Part shown: positions 35,755 through 45,381 of the stretch, in pieces
Layout of the letters: each line of letters starts with the position of its first letter
Position numbering within the stretch: position 1 is the first letter of the stretch
NCBI RefSeq assembly: GCF_036647415.1
Contig: NZ_JAVXKG010000006.1
Location: 50,769 to 114,768, forward strand
Length of the DNA stretch: 64,000 nt
Direction of reading: 5' to 3'
Source of the DNA: Empedobacter sp036647415
GTDB lineage: Bacteria; Bacteroidota; Bacteroidia; Flavobacteriales; Weeksellaceae
Translations under genes and position numbers: made by a program
The notes under the pieces: model-generated
What the model was told of the DNA's origin: nothing
Seen by the model: only the letters and a program-made list of their open reading frames with translations
The model's database searches: none

Positions 35755-37410
35755 ATGAAAAAAATACTTTTCTCGGTAGGAATAGCTTCAATGTTTTTAA
35801 CATCTTGTTCTAAAACAGCAACGCAAGCAACACAAATTGTTCATTCGGAAAAACAACCTTTTGTTTGGAATGGAGCAAATGTTTATTTTTTATTGACAGA
35901 TCGTTTCAATAATGGTAATCCAAAAAATGATATAAATTACGGACGAACTGCCGAAACAGCGAAACTTCGTGGTTTTGAAGGAGGAGATTTCAAAGGAATT
36001 AGTCAAAAAATAGATGAAAATTATTTCTCAGATTTAGGAATTAATGCCATTTGGATGACGCCAATTGTAGAGCAAATTCATGGATATGTAGACGAAGGTC
36101 AAGGTAAAACATACGGTTTTCACGGCTATTGGACAAAAGATTGGACATCGATTGATAAAAACTGGGGTTCTGAAAAAGAGTTTCAAGAAATGGTTGATAA
36201 AGCTCACGCAAAAGGCATTCGTATTATGTTGGACGCGGTAATCAATCATACAGGACCAGTAACCAATTCAGACGGTGTTTTTCCTGCGGATTGGGTACGT
36301 GTTTCGCCACAATGTACCTACGATTCGTATAAGACAACGATAGAATGTACGTTAGTCAAAAATCTTCCAGATATTTTAACAGAATCAGAGAAAGATGTCA
36401 TGTTACCGCCACAATTGTTGGCAAAATGGTCGCAAGAAGGACGATTAGAAAAAGAAGTTGCAGAATTGAATGCATTTTTTGTAAAATACAATCTTCCAAA
36501 AGCACCAAAATATTACATCATGAAATGGCTTTCAGATTATATCAGAAAGTATGGCGTTGACGGTTATCGTGTGGATACGGTGAAACATACGGAAGAAGAA
36601 GTTTGGAAGAAATTTGCAGAAATTTGTCAAGATGCTTTTGCAGAATATAAAGCCAAAAACCCAACAAAAGTTCTGGATAATAACAAATTTTTCTTGTTAG
36701 GAGAAGTGTACAATTATACAATAAATGATGCACAACAATTTCCATTTCCAGATAAAAAAGTCAATTATTATGACAATGGATTTGATGCTTTAATCAATTT
36801 CGATTTGCGTTCATCACATAAAGAATCGTATCAAAAATTATTCAATCGATACAATGATATTTTACAAAATGAGATGAATGGTAAAACGGTAATGAGTTAC
36901 ATTACTTCGCATGATGATGGTTCTCCATTCGATAAAAATCGTCAAAATCCTTGGGACGCTGGAATAAGATTGTTGTTAGCACCAGGTATTTCTCAGGTTT
37001 ATTATGGCGATGAAACGGCTCGTCCACTCGAAGTAGAAGGCGTTGATGGTGATGCAAATTTACGATCTAACATGAATTGGAATGATATAAAATCAAATTC
37101 AGAAACGGAATCATTATTAAATCATTTCCAAAAAATAGGTCAATTTCGTCGTAATCATCCTGCTGTAGGAGCTGGTAAACAAACCGATTTACAAAATGAT
37201 CCGTATGTATTTTTTAGAAAATATGAGAACGATGAGGTAATTATTTCACTTGGATATTCTTCTGAAAAGAAATTAATTAATGTGGTTAATTTATGGAAAG
37301 ATGGAACAAAAGTGCGAGATTTTTATACAGGAACAAGTGGTGTTGTAAAAAATGGAACAATTGAGATGACTACAAATTCGGATACCGTTTTGTTAGAAAA
37401 AATAGATTAG
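35755..37410 (+). CDS. GH13 alpha-amylase family lipoprotein, 551 aa
   Basis: An amylase with a lipoprotein signal (MFLTSC, Cys18). The GH13 catalytic set is intact: D274 in GVDGYRVDTVKH, E317 in LLGEVYNY and D387 in ITSHDDGSP. The first conserved region is LDAVINHTG. An insertion of about 90 residues around 180-250, including paired cysteines (SPQCTYD, TIECTLV), sits in domain B. After Cys18 the sequence is SKTATQATQ, without the acidic surface-export signal, so it probably faces the periplasm. It is 22 bp before a second amylase gene. Confidence 0.93.
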   Translation: MKKILFSVGIASMFLTSCSKTATQATQIVHSEKQPFVWNGANVYFLLTDRFNNGNPKNDINYGRTAETAKLRGFEGGDFKGISQKIDENYFSDLGINAIWMTPIVEQIHGYVDEGQGKTYGFHGYWTKDWTSIDKNWGSEKEFQEMVDKAHAKGIRIMLDAVINHTGPVTNSDGVFPADWVRVSPQCTYDSYKTTIECTLVKNLPDILTESEKDVMLPPQLLAKWSQEGRLEKEVAELNAFFVKYNLPKAPKYYIMKWLSDYIRKYGVDGYRVDTVKHTEEEVWKKFAEICQDAFAEYKAKNPTKVLDNNKFFLLGEVYNYTINDAQQFPFPDKKVNYYDNGFDALINFDLRSSHKESYQKLFNRYNDILQNEMNGKTVMSYITSHDDGSPFDKNRQNPWDAGIRLLLAPGISQVYYGDETARPLEVEGVDGDANLRSNMNWNDIKSNSETESLLNHFQKIGQFRRNHPAVGAGKQTDLQNDPYVFFRKYENDEVIISLGYSSEKKLINVVNLWKDGTKVRDFYTGTSGVVKNGTIEMTTNSDTVLLEKID

Positions 37411-37432
37411 TTTATAGGTTAATAAAAGATTT

Positions 37433-38818
37433 ATGATAAAAAAAATAATTGGTTTAACGATGATGACGACTTTGTTTTTGGCAAGTTGTAACAACAAAAA
37501 TGAAACAAAATCAGAAGAAGTTAAAACAGAATCAAAAGAACAAGGAATTTTACCTTTTACAGCTGAAATGGCAGAAAGTTCTGTGGTTTATGAAGTAAAT
37601 GTGCGTCAGTTTTCGCCAGAAGGAACATTCGCCGCAGTTACAAAAGAGATTCCGAATATTAAGAAATTAGGTGTTAAGATTCTTTGGATGATGCCGATTT
37701 ATCCAATTGGAGAAAAAAATCGCAAAGAGGGTTTAGGATCTTATTATTCGATCAAAGATTATCGTGGAATAAATCCAGAATTTGGAACGGCTGATGATTT
37801 CAAGAAATTGGTAGACGAAGCGCACAAAAATGGAATTTATGTCATTATGGATTGGGTTGCAAACCATACAGCTTGGGATCATCCATGGGTAACACAACAT
37901 CCTGATTGGTACGAAAAAGATAAGAATGGAAAAATGCATTCACCTTATGATTGGACAGATGTTGTTGCGTTAGATTTTAACAATAAGGAAATGCGTAAAC
38001 AAATGGTTGCGGATATGAAATATTGGTTAGATGATTTCAAAATTGATGGCTTCCGTTGCGATATGGCACACGAAGTTCCAACAGATTTTTGGAACGATGC
38101 TAAGCCACAATTAGCTAATGGTCGCGAGATTTTTATGTTAGGAGAAACGGAGAAACCAGATTTGTTAGAAACTGCTTTTGATGCCGCTTATGGTTGGGAA
38201 ATTCATCATATTATGAATGACATTGCGAACGGAAAGAAAAATGTATCAGCGATTGATGTTTACATGGATTCTATTCCAAAAAAATGGCAAGCCGATGATT
38301 ATAAATTATTGTTTACATCCAATCACGATGAAAATTCTTGGGCAGGAAGTGAATATGAAAGAATGGGCGATGCAGTAGAAACTTTTGCCGCCTTGACGTA
38401 TACTTTACCTGGAATTCCGTTGATTTATAATGGACAGGAAGAAGATTTTGATCGTCGATTAAAATTCTTTGTCAAAGATTCTATTACGCGTAATCCGAAT
38501 GCAAAAATGCGTGGTGTTTACGAAAAATTAGGTGAATTGAAAGTTACAAATGAAGCCTTCAATGGAGCAAAAAAAGCTGCATCTTATGAGCGTCTTAAAA
38601 CTTCTGATGATAAATCTATTTTAGCTTTTAAACGTAAAAAGAATACGACAGAAGCTTATTTTATTGCGAATTTTACCAAAGCAAATAAAGAAATTACAGT
38701 TCCAATAAATGGAGTTTACAAAAACTTTATGAACAATAAAGATGTAACACTTAATACTTCGACAAAATTGAAGTTGAAACCGTGGGAATATCTAATCTTG
38801 GTTCAAAAGAAAAAATAA
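37433..38818 (+). CDS. GH13 alpha-amylase family lipoprotein, 461 aa
   Basis: A compact amylase with a lipobox (LFLASC, Cys19) followed by NNKNETKSEE, again not the acidic surface signal. Catalytic residues are D210 (DGFRCDMAHEVP), E238 (MLGETEKPD) and D299 (TSNHDENSW); region I reads MDWVANH. It is shorter than its neighbour and has a reduced C-terminal domain. It is likely co-transcribed with the previous gene and ends the locus at a strong terminator. Precise specificity (maltodextrin amylase or glucanotransferase) cannot be told. Confidence 0.93.
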   Translation: MIKKIIGLTMMTTLFLASCNNKNETKSEEVKTESKEQGILPFTAEMAESSVVYEVNVRQFSPEGTFAAVTKEIPNIKKLGVKILWMMPIYPIGEKNRKEGLGSYYSIKDYRGINPEFGTADDFKKLVDEAHKNGIYVIMDWVANHTAWDHPWVTQHPDWYEKDKNGKMHSPYDWTDVVALDFNNKEMRKQMVADMKYWLDDFKIDGFRCDMAHEVPTDFWNDAKPQLANGREIFMLGETEKPDLLETAFDAAYGWEIHHIMNDIANGKKNVSAIDVYMDSIPKKWQADDYKLLFTSNHDENSWAGSEYERMGDAVETFAALTYTLPGIPLIYNGQEEDFDRRLKFFVKDSITRNPNAKMRGVYEKLGELKVTNEAFNGAKKAASYERLKTSDDKSILAFKRKKNTTEAYFIANFTKANKEITVPINGVYKNFMNNKDVTLNTSTKLKLKPWEYLILVQKKK

Positions 38819-38827
38819 TTTAACTAT

Positions 38828-38858
38828 AAAAAGTCGCTCCTTGAGCGACTTTTTTTTG
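38828..38858 (+). terminator. Terminator of the maltodextrin enzyme genes
   Basis: AAAGTCGCTC, 3-nt loop, GAGCGACTTT, then eight T in total. Confidence 0.9.
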
Positions 38859-38896
38859 GCATAATGATTGTTGATTATTTTTAAAATCAATGTATT

Positions 38897-39490
38897 ATGA
38901 GAAAAATATTTTTTGCAATAGCAACCATAACTTTGGTTAGTTTTTATTCGTGCGAATCGAAGAAAACAGTACAAGAAACGAAGGAAACAACAGAAAAAAA
39001 ATCTGTTAATCAAGACACATTATCAGCTCAAAAGACAGTAGTAGCAACAAATGGCTATACTGTATTACAAGATAATGGTCAAGAAAAAACGGTTACTTTA
39101 GATCATGATGAAACAATTGTCGCATTAACTAATTTTCCTGTGAAGGCACAAGATTTCATTAAACAGAACTTTTCAAATTCGGATATTTATTATTCGATAA
39201 AAGAAGTTGATAGAAGTGAAACAAAATATAAAACTCAATTAAAAGACGGAACGAAAATAGAATTTGATGTAAATGGAGATTGGAAAGAAGTGAAAAACGG
39301 AATGAATAAACCAATTCCAACAAAATTTTTTCCAGAAAATATATCAAAATATATTCAAACAAATTATCCTAAAATTGATGTAAATAAAATTGAAAAGGAT
39401 GCAAAAGATAAAGAAATCAAGGTAGAATTAATTCAAAATAATCTTGATTTAAAATTTGATTTGAATGGTAATTTTATCAAACTAGGTTAA
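38897..39490 (+). CDS. PepSY-like lipoprotein
   Basis: A 197-residue lipoprotein (FYSCESKK, Cys19) with a low-complexity Lys/Thr/Glu linker to about 50 and two related domains: FPVKAQDFIKQNFSNSDIYY with DGTKIEFDVNGDWKEV, and ISKYIQTNYPKIDVNKIE with DLKFDLNGNFIKLG. This alternation is typical of the PepSY-like (DUF2874) fold, whose function in Bacteroidota is unknown. It is monocistronic, with its own terminator. Export and family are well supported; role not known. Confidence 0.85.
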   Translation: MRKIFFAIATITLVSFYSCESKKTVQETKETTEKKSVNQDTLSAQKTVVATNGYTVLQDNGQEKTVTLDHDETIVALTNFPVKAQDFIKQNFSNSDIYYSIKEVDRSETKYKTQLKDGTKIEFDVNGDWKEVKNGMNKPIPTKFFPENISKYIQTNYPKIDVNKIEKDAKDKEIKVELIQNNLDLKFDLNGNFIKLG

Positions 39491-39505
39491 TTTTTATACG
39501 AATAG

Positions 39506-39532
39506 AAGCCAATCAAATAGATTGGCTTTTTT
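39506..39532 (+). terminator. Terminator after the PepSY-like gene
   Basis: AGCCAATC, 5-nt loop, GATTGGCT, then T-run. Confidence 0.85.
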
Positions 39533-39611
39533 AGTTGAAATATTTAGTAAATTATTGGGAAAACAATAATGTATAATTCAATATATTTATAATAGAAATA
39601 AATCAACCAAA

Positions 39612-41213
39612 ATGGATAAAAAATATTTGAGATCGTTAATTTTTAGACATCTCGACGGACTTGTAACTGCACCCGTTTTGAATACTTTGGCGAGCAAAGG
39701 AATTTTACATTACATTGTAGAGCATAAAACAATGATGTTAGATGATTTGACGAAAGAATTTCAGACAAACGAAGGTTATCTTAATGTTGCTTTGCGTGTT
39801 TTGGCATCGCAAAATATGTTAGAATATTCGGTTGATAATGAAAAAAATCAAGTAAAAATTCAAACAAATAAATACTCAGATCGAGCTTTTACAAATATTG
39901 ATATTTATAAAGATTTAGCAACTTTTTTGGCAGAAGATGAAGTTTTAAAACAAATAGATTTTTCGGATGAATTTTGTAAAAAATGGATTAAACTTTTTGA
40001 TAAATACAAAACGTATTTGATGACAAGTGAAGACGAAGAGTTTGCTGAAAAACCATTGCATTATCAGATTACAAAACATATAGAAGGCGCTTTAGTTGGG
40101 CCAATAATTGTAAGAATGGGAATGAGTGGTTTGTTTCATAAATATTTTATGGAGGCATCTTTTAGTGCAGATGAATTTCATAAAAATCCACAAACTTTTG
40201 AAAAAGTTCTAGAACGACTAGCCGATTTAGGCTGGTTTACCAAACACGAAAAAAATTATAAATTCACAGAAACAGGCTTATTTTTTGCACGTCGTGCAAC
40301 TTCGTATGGCGTAACGGTTTCGTATTTGCCAATGTTCTCTAAGTTGAATGATTTATTATTCGGATCACCAACAAAACTACGTGAAATAGCAGACGGTGAA
40401 GATGAACAACACGTGAATCGCGAAATGAATGTTTGGGGAAGTGGAGGAGCGCATTCAACCTATTTTAAAGTTGTAGATGAGTTTGTAATTGATATTTTTA
40501 ATCGTCCGATAGAAGAACAGCCGAAAGGTATTTTGGATATGGGATGTGGAAATGGAGCATTGTTACAGCATTTATATGATGTTATCGAGCGTCAAACTTT
40601 ACGTGGAAAACATTTGGACGAATATCCGTTGTTTTTGGTTGGAGCAGATTATAACCAAGCAGCGTTAAAAGTAACACGTGCAAATTTGATAAAAAATGAT
40701 ATTTGGGCAAAAGTAATTTGGGGAGATATTGGTGATCCAGATCGTTTGGCGAATGATTTGCGCGAAGATTACGCGATTGAATTAAGTGATTTGTTAAATA
40801 TCAGAACTTTTTTAGATCATAATCGTATTTGGGAAGATGTTGGTGAAGTAAAAACAGCTAGAATAAGCACTTCTACAGGTGCATTTACGTATAGAGGAAA
40901 ACGATTATCAAATAATGATGTTGAACAAAATTTATTGAATCATCTGAAAAAATGGGCACCTTATGTAGATAAGTTTGGTTTATTATTGATTGAATTACAT
41001 ACAATAGCACCAGATTTAACAGCGAAAAATTTAGGAAATACACCAGCAACAGCTTATGATGCGACGCATGGTTTCTCGGATCAATATATAGTAGAAGTTG
41101 ATGTTTTTCATCGTATTTGTAAAGAAACAGGATTGATTCCAGATAATTCATTATTCAAAAAATATCCAAATAACGAATTGGCAACGGTTAGTATTAATTT
41201 GTTGAAGAAATAA
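39612..41213 (+). CDS. Class I SAM-dependent methyltransferase with N-terminal helical/winged-helix region
   Basis: A 533-residue protein. The C-terminal half has a Rossmann methyltransferase core with the SAM-binding motif ILDMGCGNG (D309 to G315) and VGADYNQAALKV as the second strand. The N-terminal 300 residues contain helical and winged-helix-like segments (TKEFQTNEGYLNVALRVLAS and EKVLERLADLGWFTK, like O-methyltransferase dimerisation domains, apparently twice). It is reminiscent of methyltransferase modules of polyketide systems such as AprA, but stands alone between terminators. Substrate unknown; that likeness is from memory and tentative. Confidence 0.8.
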   Translation: MDKKYLRSLIFRHLDGLVTAPVLNTLASKGILHYIVEHKTMMLDDLTKEFQTNEGYLNVALRVLASQNMLEYSVDNEKNQVKIQTNKYSDRAFTNIDIYKDLATFLAEDEVLKQIDFSDEFCKKWIKLFDKYKTYLMTSEDEEFAEKPLHYQITKHIEGALVGPIIVRMGMSGLFHKYFMEASFSADEFHKNPQTFEKVLERLADLGWFTKHEKNYKFTETGLFFARRATSYGVTVSYLPMFSKLNDLLFGSPTKLREIADGEDEQHVNREMNVWGSGGAHSTYFKVVDEFVIDIFNRPIEEQPKGILDMGCGNGALLQHLYDVIERQTLRGKHLDEYPLFLVGADYNQAALKVTRANLIKNDIWAKVIWGDIGDPDRLANDLREDYAIELSDLLNIRTFLDHNRIWEDVGEVKTARISTSTGAFTYRGKRLSNNDVEQNLLNHLKKWAPYVDKFGLLLIELHTIAPDLTAKNLGNTPATAYDATHGFSDQYIVEVDVFHRICKETGLIPDNSLFKKYPNNELATVSINLLKK

Positions 41214-41234
41214 TAAGCTAAATAAGTATAAATG

Positions 41235-41267
41235 AAAAATCCTCAAGTAAGACTTGAGGATTTTTTT
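41235..41267. terminator. Bidirectional terminator
   Basis: ATCCTCAAGT, 3-nt loop, ACTTGAGGAT, with A-run before and T-run after, between converging genes. Confidence 0.88.
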
Positions 41268-41286
41268 GATTTATATTTTGAATAAA

Positions 41287-42306
41287 TTAGTTCAATGTAA
41301 TTTTTGCTTGACTAATTTTGAATCCGTTTTCGTAAACATTGAATGTATAAACTCCTTTTTGGAATTCCTCATTTTCCCAATCAAACGTAATATTTTTTGT
41401 TTGACCGTTTGTGTAATTAAAACTAATTGCATCAGAATAATTTACTGTTTCTCCCGATCTCAATTCAATTTGACCTCCTTGTGTATTACCGTATTTTCCT
41501 AAAGTTCCATCAGGATTATAAATAGCAACATACAATTTTTTGTCACCAGATTCTGTTCTAGAATTACGATCTACATCAAAAGAAACTCTAATTTTATCAA
41601 TACGTTTTGCACGTGTTTTTTCTACTTCTTTTCCGCTGCTTCTTACTCGTATTCCTTTTATTTGTTGATTAGAAACAGATAAAGTAGAACTTAGTTCGTT
41701 TATTTTTCCTTTAGAGATTGCGTTGTCTTTTTGACGTACACTTTTTTCTGTTTCGTAATTATATGTTAACTCTTTATTGTTTTCTTTTAGATTATTGTTA
41801 TCCGTTGTTAAAGCAGAGTTTTTATTGTTTAAATCTTCTACATTACGAACCAAAATAGCATTTTCTTTTTGTAAACGAGATACTTCTGATTTGTAGTTTC
41901 TAACACTACCTTCTAAATCATTAATCATTTTTCTCGCTTTGTTCATTTCCTCCGGAGTCGGATTGTCTTTGTCTAAGATTTGTTGAATATCTTGATTTTT
42001 CAACTGAATCATCTTTTCTTTATCTCCTAACAAATTATTGCGATCTTCTATACGAGCTTTATATTGTGTATAGTCATTAAGAATCGAATCATATTGTCTT
42101 CTTACTTGGTCTTTTTGACCAGTTTCGTTTTTAAGAATCTGAGAGTTCAAAGATTCATTTTTTTCGAGTGTACTAACTTGATTTGCCTGATAAATATTGT
42201 ATCCTACACTACCTGCAAGTAATAAACCAACCAAAGCTAAAGGTAATACCAAACCATTTTTCCCTTTGCTCGTCGATTGATTATTGTTATCTCCTAATCC
42301 TTCCAT
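41287..42306 (-). CDS. Membrane-anchored coiled-coil protein of unknown function
   Basis: A 339-residue protein with a short polar N-terminus rich in Gly, Asn and Ser, one membrane segment at about 18-38 (LVLPLALVGLLLAGSVGYNI), a long coiled coil at about 48-215 and a C-terminal beta domain (KIRVSFDVDRNSRTESGDKKLYVAIYNPDG). The C-terminal domain would be periplasmic if the N-terminus is inside. No enzyme motif is present. Similar proteins occur in flavobacteria but their role is not known to me. It is a single leftward gene. Confidence 0.75.
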   Translation of the reverse strand: MEGLGDNNNQSTSKGKNGLVLPLALVGLLLAGSVGYNIYQANQVSTLEKNESLNSQILKNETGQKDQVRRQYDSILNDYTQYKARIEDRNNLLGDKEKMIQLKNQDIQQILDKDNPTPEEMNKARKMINDLEGSVRNYKSEVSRLQKENAILVRNVEDLNNKNSALTTDNNNLKENNKELTYNYETEKSVRQKDNAISKGKINELSSTLSVSNQQIKGIRVRSSGKEVEKTRAKRIDKIRVSFDVDRNSRTESGDKKLYVAIYNPDGTLGKYGNTQGGQIELRSGETVNYSDAISFNYTNGQTKNITFDWENEEFQKGVYTFNVYENGFKISQAKITLN

Positions 42307-42469
42307 CCTGTTTCTTTTTTACGGTTAATTGTTTTTTCTGTGTTTAGCCATAAGAAATTATTATACCAAATTGTTTTTAAAATGTTAAAATGAGGCTTTT
42401 TTAACAAATTTTTTTCATTTTCTAGCTTTATTTGAATAATTATACAGAAATTTATTAGGAAAAAGCTAT

Positions 42470-42502
42470 AAAAAAAAGCTTCAGCAATGCTGAAGCTTTT
42501 TT
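42470..42502. terminator. Terminator of the M16 peptidase gene
   Basis: AAAAGCTTCAGC, loop AAT, GCTGAAGCTTTT. On the reverse strand, T residues follow the stem 19 bp after the peptidase stop. Confidence 0.88.
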
Positions 42503-42520
42503 ATGAGGGCAAAAAATAAT

Positions 42521-45262
42521 TTATTTTTTGTCAAATGTACCTGTATAAACAGAAGTCAATTTATCTAAAGAGATATATTTCTTGAAAACTTCGTTCACTT
42601 GATTTACATTAAGAGCATCTACTTTTTTCTCTAATTGATCAAATTCATCAAAGTTGATACCGTTTAATAAGTAATTATTTGATAATCCTAATAACGTTCC
42701 ATCTGTTCCCAAAGATGTATTTCTACTGTTTTTCCAACTTACGATATTTGTTTTTAGTTCTTCTGCCGTAAAACCATCTTTTATAGCTTTAGCAACTTCT
42801 TCTTTCAATGCTTTTTCTACTAAATCTCGTTTTGTAGGATTTAAGAAAGCATAATAAGTCCAGCTCGCAGCATCATTTTTAGGATCATTTGGAATTGAAG
42901 TGTACGAACCTGCACCGTAGCTAATTCCTTCTTTTTCGCGTAAACGCATCGGAATACGAGCCGATAAGAAACCTCCACTTCCTAACATTTCATTTGCCAT
43001 AAGCATTGCTGCATAATCTGCACTTTCTCTATTCATTTTGAAGTTAACAGTACCAACTGCGGCAGCGTTTTCTTTGTCTGGAATATTGTATAGTTTATCT
43101 TCTTTTTTAGTCGCAGTAAATGTTGGATATGCTTTTTCATATTTAGATTTACTATTCCATTGTCCAAAAGTATCGTTCAACAATTTTTCTACTTTAGCTT
43201 TATCATTTGTACCAACAATAGAAACTACACCATTTTGTGCACCTAAAATATTTTTATAAAAACTAACTAAATCCGCTTGTTTTATTTTCTTTAAATCTTC
43301 TTTCAATTCAGGAAAAGATGATGTATAATAAATAGAAGATTTTGGATAATTTGATGTTAAACGTTGAATCTCATTAAATGCCAAAGCTTGTGGATCATTT
43401 GTATTTGCGTCTAAATATGTTACATACTCATTTACAGATTTTACTAATTCCGCTTCAGGAAAAGCAGGTTCTGTAATAATTTGACGAACAATATCCATAG
43501 TTTTATCTAACGAATTTTTATATGTATTAATGTTTACGGATAAAGTTTGTCCATTAAATCTAAATCCAACAGAAGATTTCAATGCATCTAATTGATCTTT
43601 GATTTGTTCTTTTGTTAGATTTTTTGTCCCCGATGTTAATAATTCTGCTGTTAACATACCAATAGCACCTTTGTTGGCTAAATCTTTTTCATTAGAAACT
43701 GGTAAGTTGAACGACAAAATAATTTTTTCACCTTTTATTTCTTTGTCAATAATACCATATTTCAATCCATTATTTATTTTTCCTTCAGCAAAATTAGCTT
43801 TCAAATTTTTGATTGATGCTTCAAAAGATTTTGCCTCTTTTTCTGCTGCACGACCTTTGTAATTGGAAACTAATTCGGTAATTTGTTTATTTGTAAACTC
43901 ATTTGGTTTTACACGAGTTTCATCTTTTGTTGGAATAAAAACTCCAACTGTTCTGTTGTTTGCTTTAAAGTATTTTTCGGCAACTCGTTTTATATCCTCT
44001 TTTGTTATCTTCTCTATATTATCACGATATAAAAATCCTAAACGATAATCTCCTGCACCAACAATTTCAGTTAAATTAACAGCATAATTAATGGTATTAT
44101 TTTTATTATTTTCTATTCCTTTTACAATAGTTGCTTTTGCACGTTGTACATCTTGATCTGTAAAATTAATGGTAGAAACTTTATCTAATTCAGTTCGGAT
44201 ATCGTTTTTAACTTGGTCAAGATTTTTATCTTTCGGAATTTCTGTCCCAATGTAGAAGAAACTTGCATCTCTAACCTCTGGACTATATGCCCAAATAGAA
44301 GCTACTTTATGCGAATCAACCAAAGCTTTGTATAAATAACCAGAAGGATCTGATGTTAAAATTTGATTTAAAACATCCATTGCCGCATAATCTTTGTCGC
44401 TATAAGATGCCACGTGATACATAACACCAACTGATTGGCTATCGCCGGCACGCTTTATTTCAACAAATTTTTCACCATCTTGTGCTGGTTCTACTGTTAA
44501 TATTTCATCTAAAACACGTGTTGGTTTTGGTATAGAAGCAAAATATTGATTGATGTATTCTACTGTTTTTTTCTCATCAAATTTTCCTGCAATAATTAAA
44601 GTCGCATTATCTGGTTGATAATATTTTTCGTAGAATTTTCTTAATTGTGGTGCTTTTACTCGCTCAATATCTTCTTTAGATCCAATTGTAGATTTCCCGT
44701 AATTATGCCATAAATATCCTGCAGAAATCACACGTTCCATTAAAACACTTGATGGATTGTTCTCTCCAATTTCAAACTCATTTCGTACAACCGAAAATTC
44801 TTTGTCAAGATCTTCTTGTTTTATTGTCGCATTTATCATACGATCTGCTTCCATTTCTAAACTCCAACGTAAATTTTCGTCCGAAGAAGGAAAAATTTCA
44901 TAATAATTTGTTCTATCGTAATAAGTTGTTCCATTTGCATCTCCACCTTTATCCGACAACATTTTTTTGATGTCTCCAAGATTTTTTGTCGATTTAAATA
45001 GCATATGCTCTAATAAATGCGCCATTCCTTTTTCACCATAACCTTCATGTTTAGACCCAACATGATACACAATATTTACAATCATGTTACTTTGAGAAGG
45101 ATCAGGAATTAATAAAACTTGCATACCATTTGCTAATTTGTATTCCTTTATTCCTTCTACTTGGTTAACCAATGTAGCACCTTGATTTTTTGTTTGAGCC
45201 GTGACAATAGTTGTATTTGCAAGTGCAAAAACTAGGCATAGACTCAGTAAAGTTTTTCTCAT
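42521..45262 (-). CDS. M16 family zinc metallopeptidase (double-domain, exported)
   Basis: A 913-residue peptidase with a signal peptide (ANTTIVTAQ). The N-terminal M16 unit has the inverted zinc motif H82-L-L-E85-H86 in GMAHLLEHMLFKST, with the supporting glutamate further on. The C-terminal half is a second M16 fold without HxxEH, as in pitrilysin-like two-unit enzymes. It likely degrades peptides in the periplasm. It diverges from the E1 dehydrogenase gene and is transcribed alone. Confidence 0.93.
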   Translation of the reverse strand: MRKTLLSLCLVFALANTTIVTAQTKNQGATLVNQVEGIKEYKLANGMQVLLIPDPSQSNMIVNIVYHVGSKHEGYGEKGMAHLLEHMLFKSTKNLGDIKKMLSDKGGDANGTTYYDRTNYYEIFPSSDENLRWSLEMEADRMINATIKQEDLDKEFSVVRNEFEIGENNPSSVLMERVISAGYLWHNYGKSTIGSKEDIERVKAPQLRKFYEKYYQPDNATLIIAGKFDEKKTVEYINQYFASIPKPTRVLDEILTVEPAQDGEKFVEIKRAGDSQSVGVMYHVASYSDKDYAAMDVLNQILTSDPSGYLYKALVDSHKVASIWAYSPEVRDASFFYIGTEIPKDKNLDQVKNDIRTELDKVSTINFTDQDVQRAKATIVKGIENNKNNTINYAVNLTEIVGAGDYRLGFLYRDNIEKITKEDIKRVAEKYFKANNRTVGVFIPTKDETRVKPNEFTNKQITELVSNYKGRAAEKEAKSFEASIKNLKANFAEGKINNGLKYGIIDKEIKGEKIILSFNLPVSNEKDLANKGAIGMLTAELLTSGTKNLTKEQIKDQLDALKSSVGFRFNGQTLSVNINTYKNSLDKTMDIVRQIITEPAFPEAELVKSVNEYVTYLDANTNDPQALAFNEIQRLTSNYPKSSIYYTSSFPELKEDLKKIKQADLVSFYKNILGAQNGVVSIVGTNDKAKVEKLLNDTFGQWNSKSKYEKAYPTFTATKKEDKLYNIPDKENAAAVGTVNFKMNRESADYAAMLMANEMLGSGGFLSARIPMRLREKEGISYGAGSYTSIPNDPKNDAASWTYYAFLNPTKRDLVEKALKEEVAKAIKDGFTAEELKTNIVSWKNSRNTSLGTDGTLLGLSNNYLLNGINFDEFDQLEKKVDALNVNQVNEVFKKYISLDKLTSVYTGTFDKK

Positions 45263-45353
45263 ACGTTAATTTTTAGTGTATTTGTTTATTTGCTATAAAC
45301 AGTTAATCTTCTAATTAGATGTAAATTCTGTGATTAAGTTACAAATCTTTTGT

Positions 45354-45361
45354 TAAATTTG
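45354..45361 (+). promoter_or_regulatory. -7 promoter element of the E1 dehydrogenase gene
   Basis: TAAATTTG, 20 bp before the ATG at 45382. Its last base is the G of an upstream in-frame GTG, so translation cannot begin at that GTG if this promoter is used. Confidence 0.6.
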
Positions 45362-45381
45362 TGTTGCAACAAACAAAAGAA

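Noticed and set aside
36345..36560. Second-frame open stretch inside the GH13 gene at 35755 as a frameshifted gene
   Set aside because: The main frame is continuous with all catalytic motifs; this is a chance frame.
42521..45262. Reverse-direction open frames within the M16 gene as overlapping genes
   Set aside because: They follow the codon pattern of the true gene on the other strand and lack start signals or family features.
45361..45381. GTG at 45361 as start of the E1 gene
   Set aside because: Its G is the last base of the -7 promoter element; the ATG at 45382 gives a normal N-terminus.
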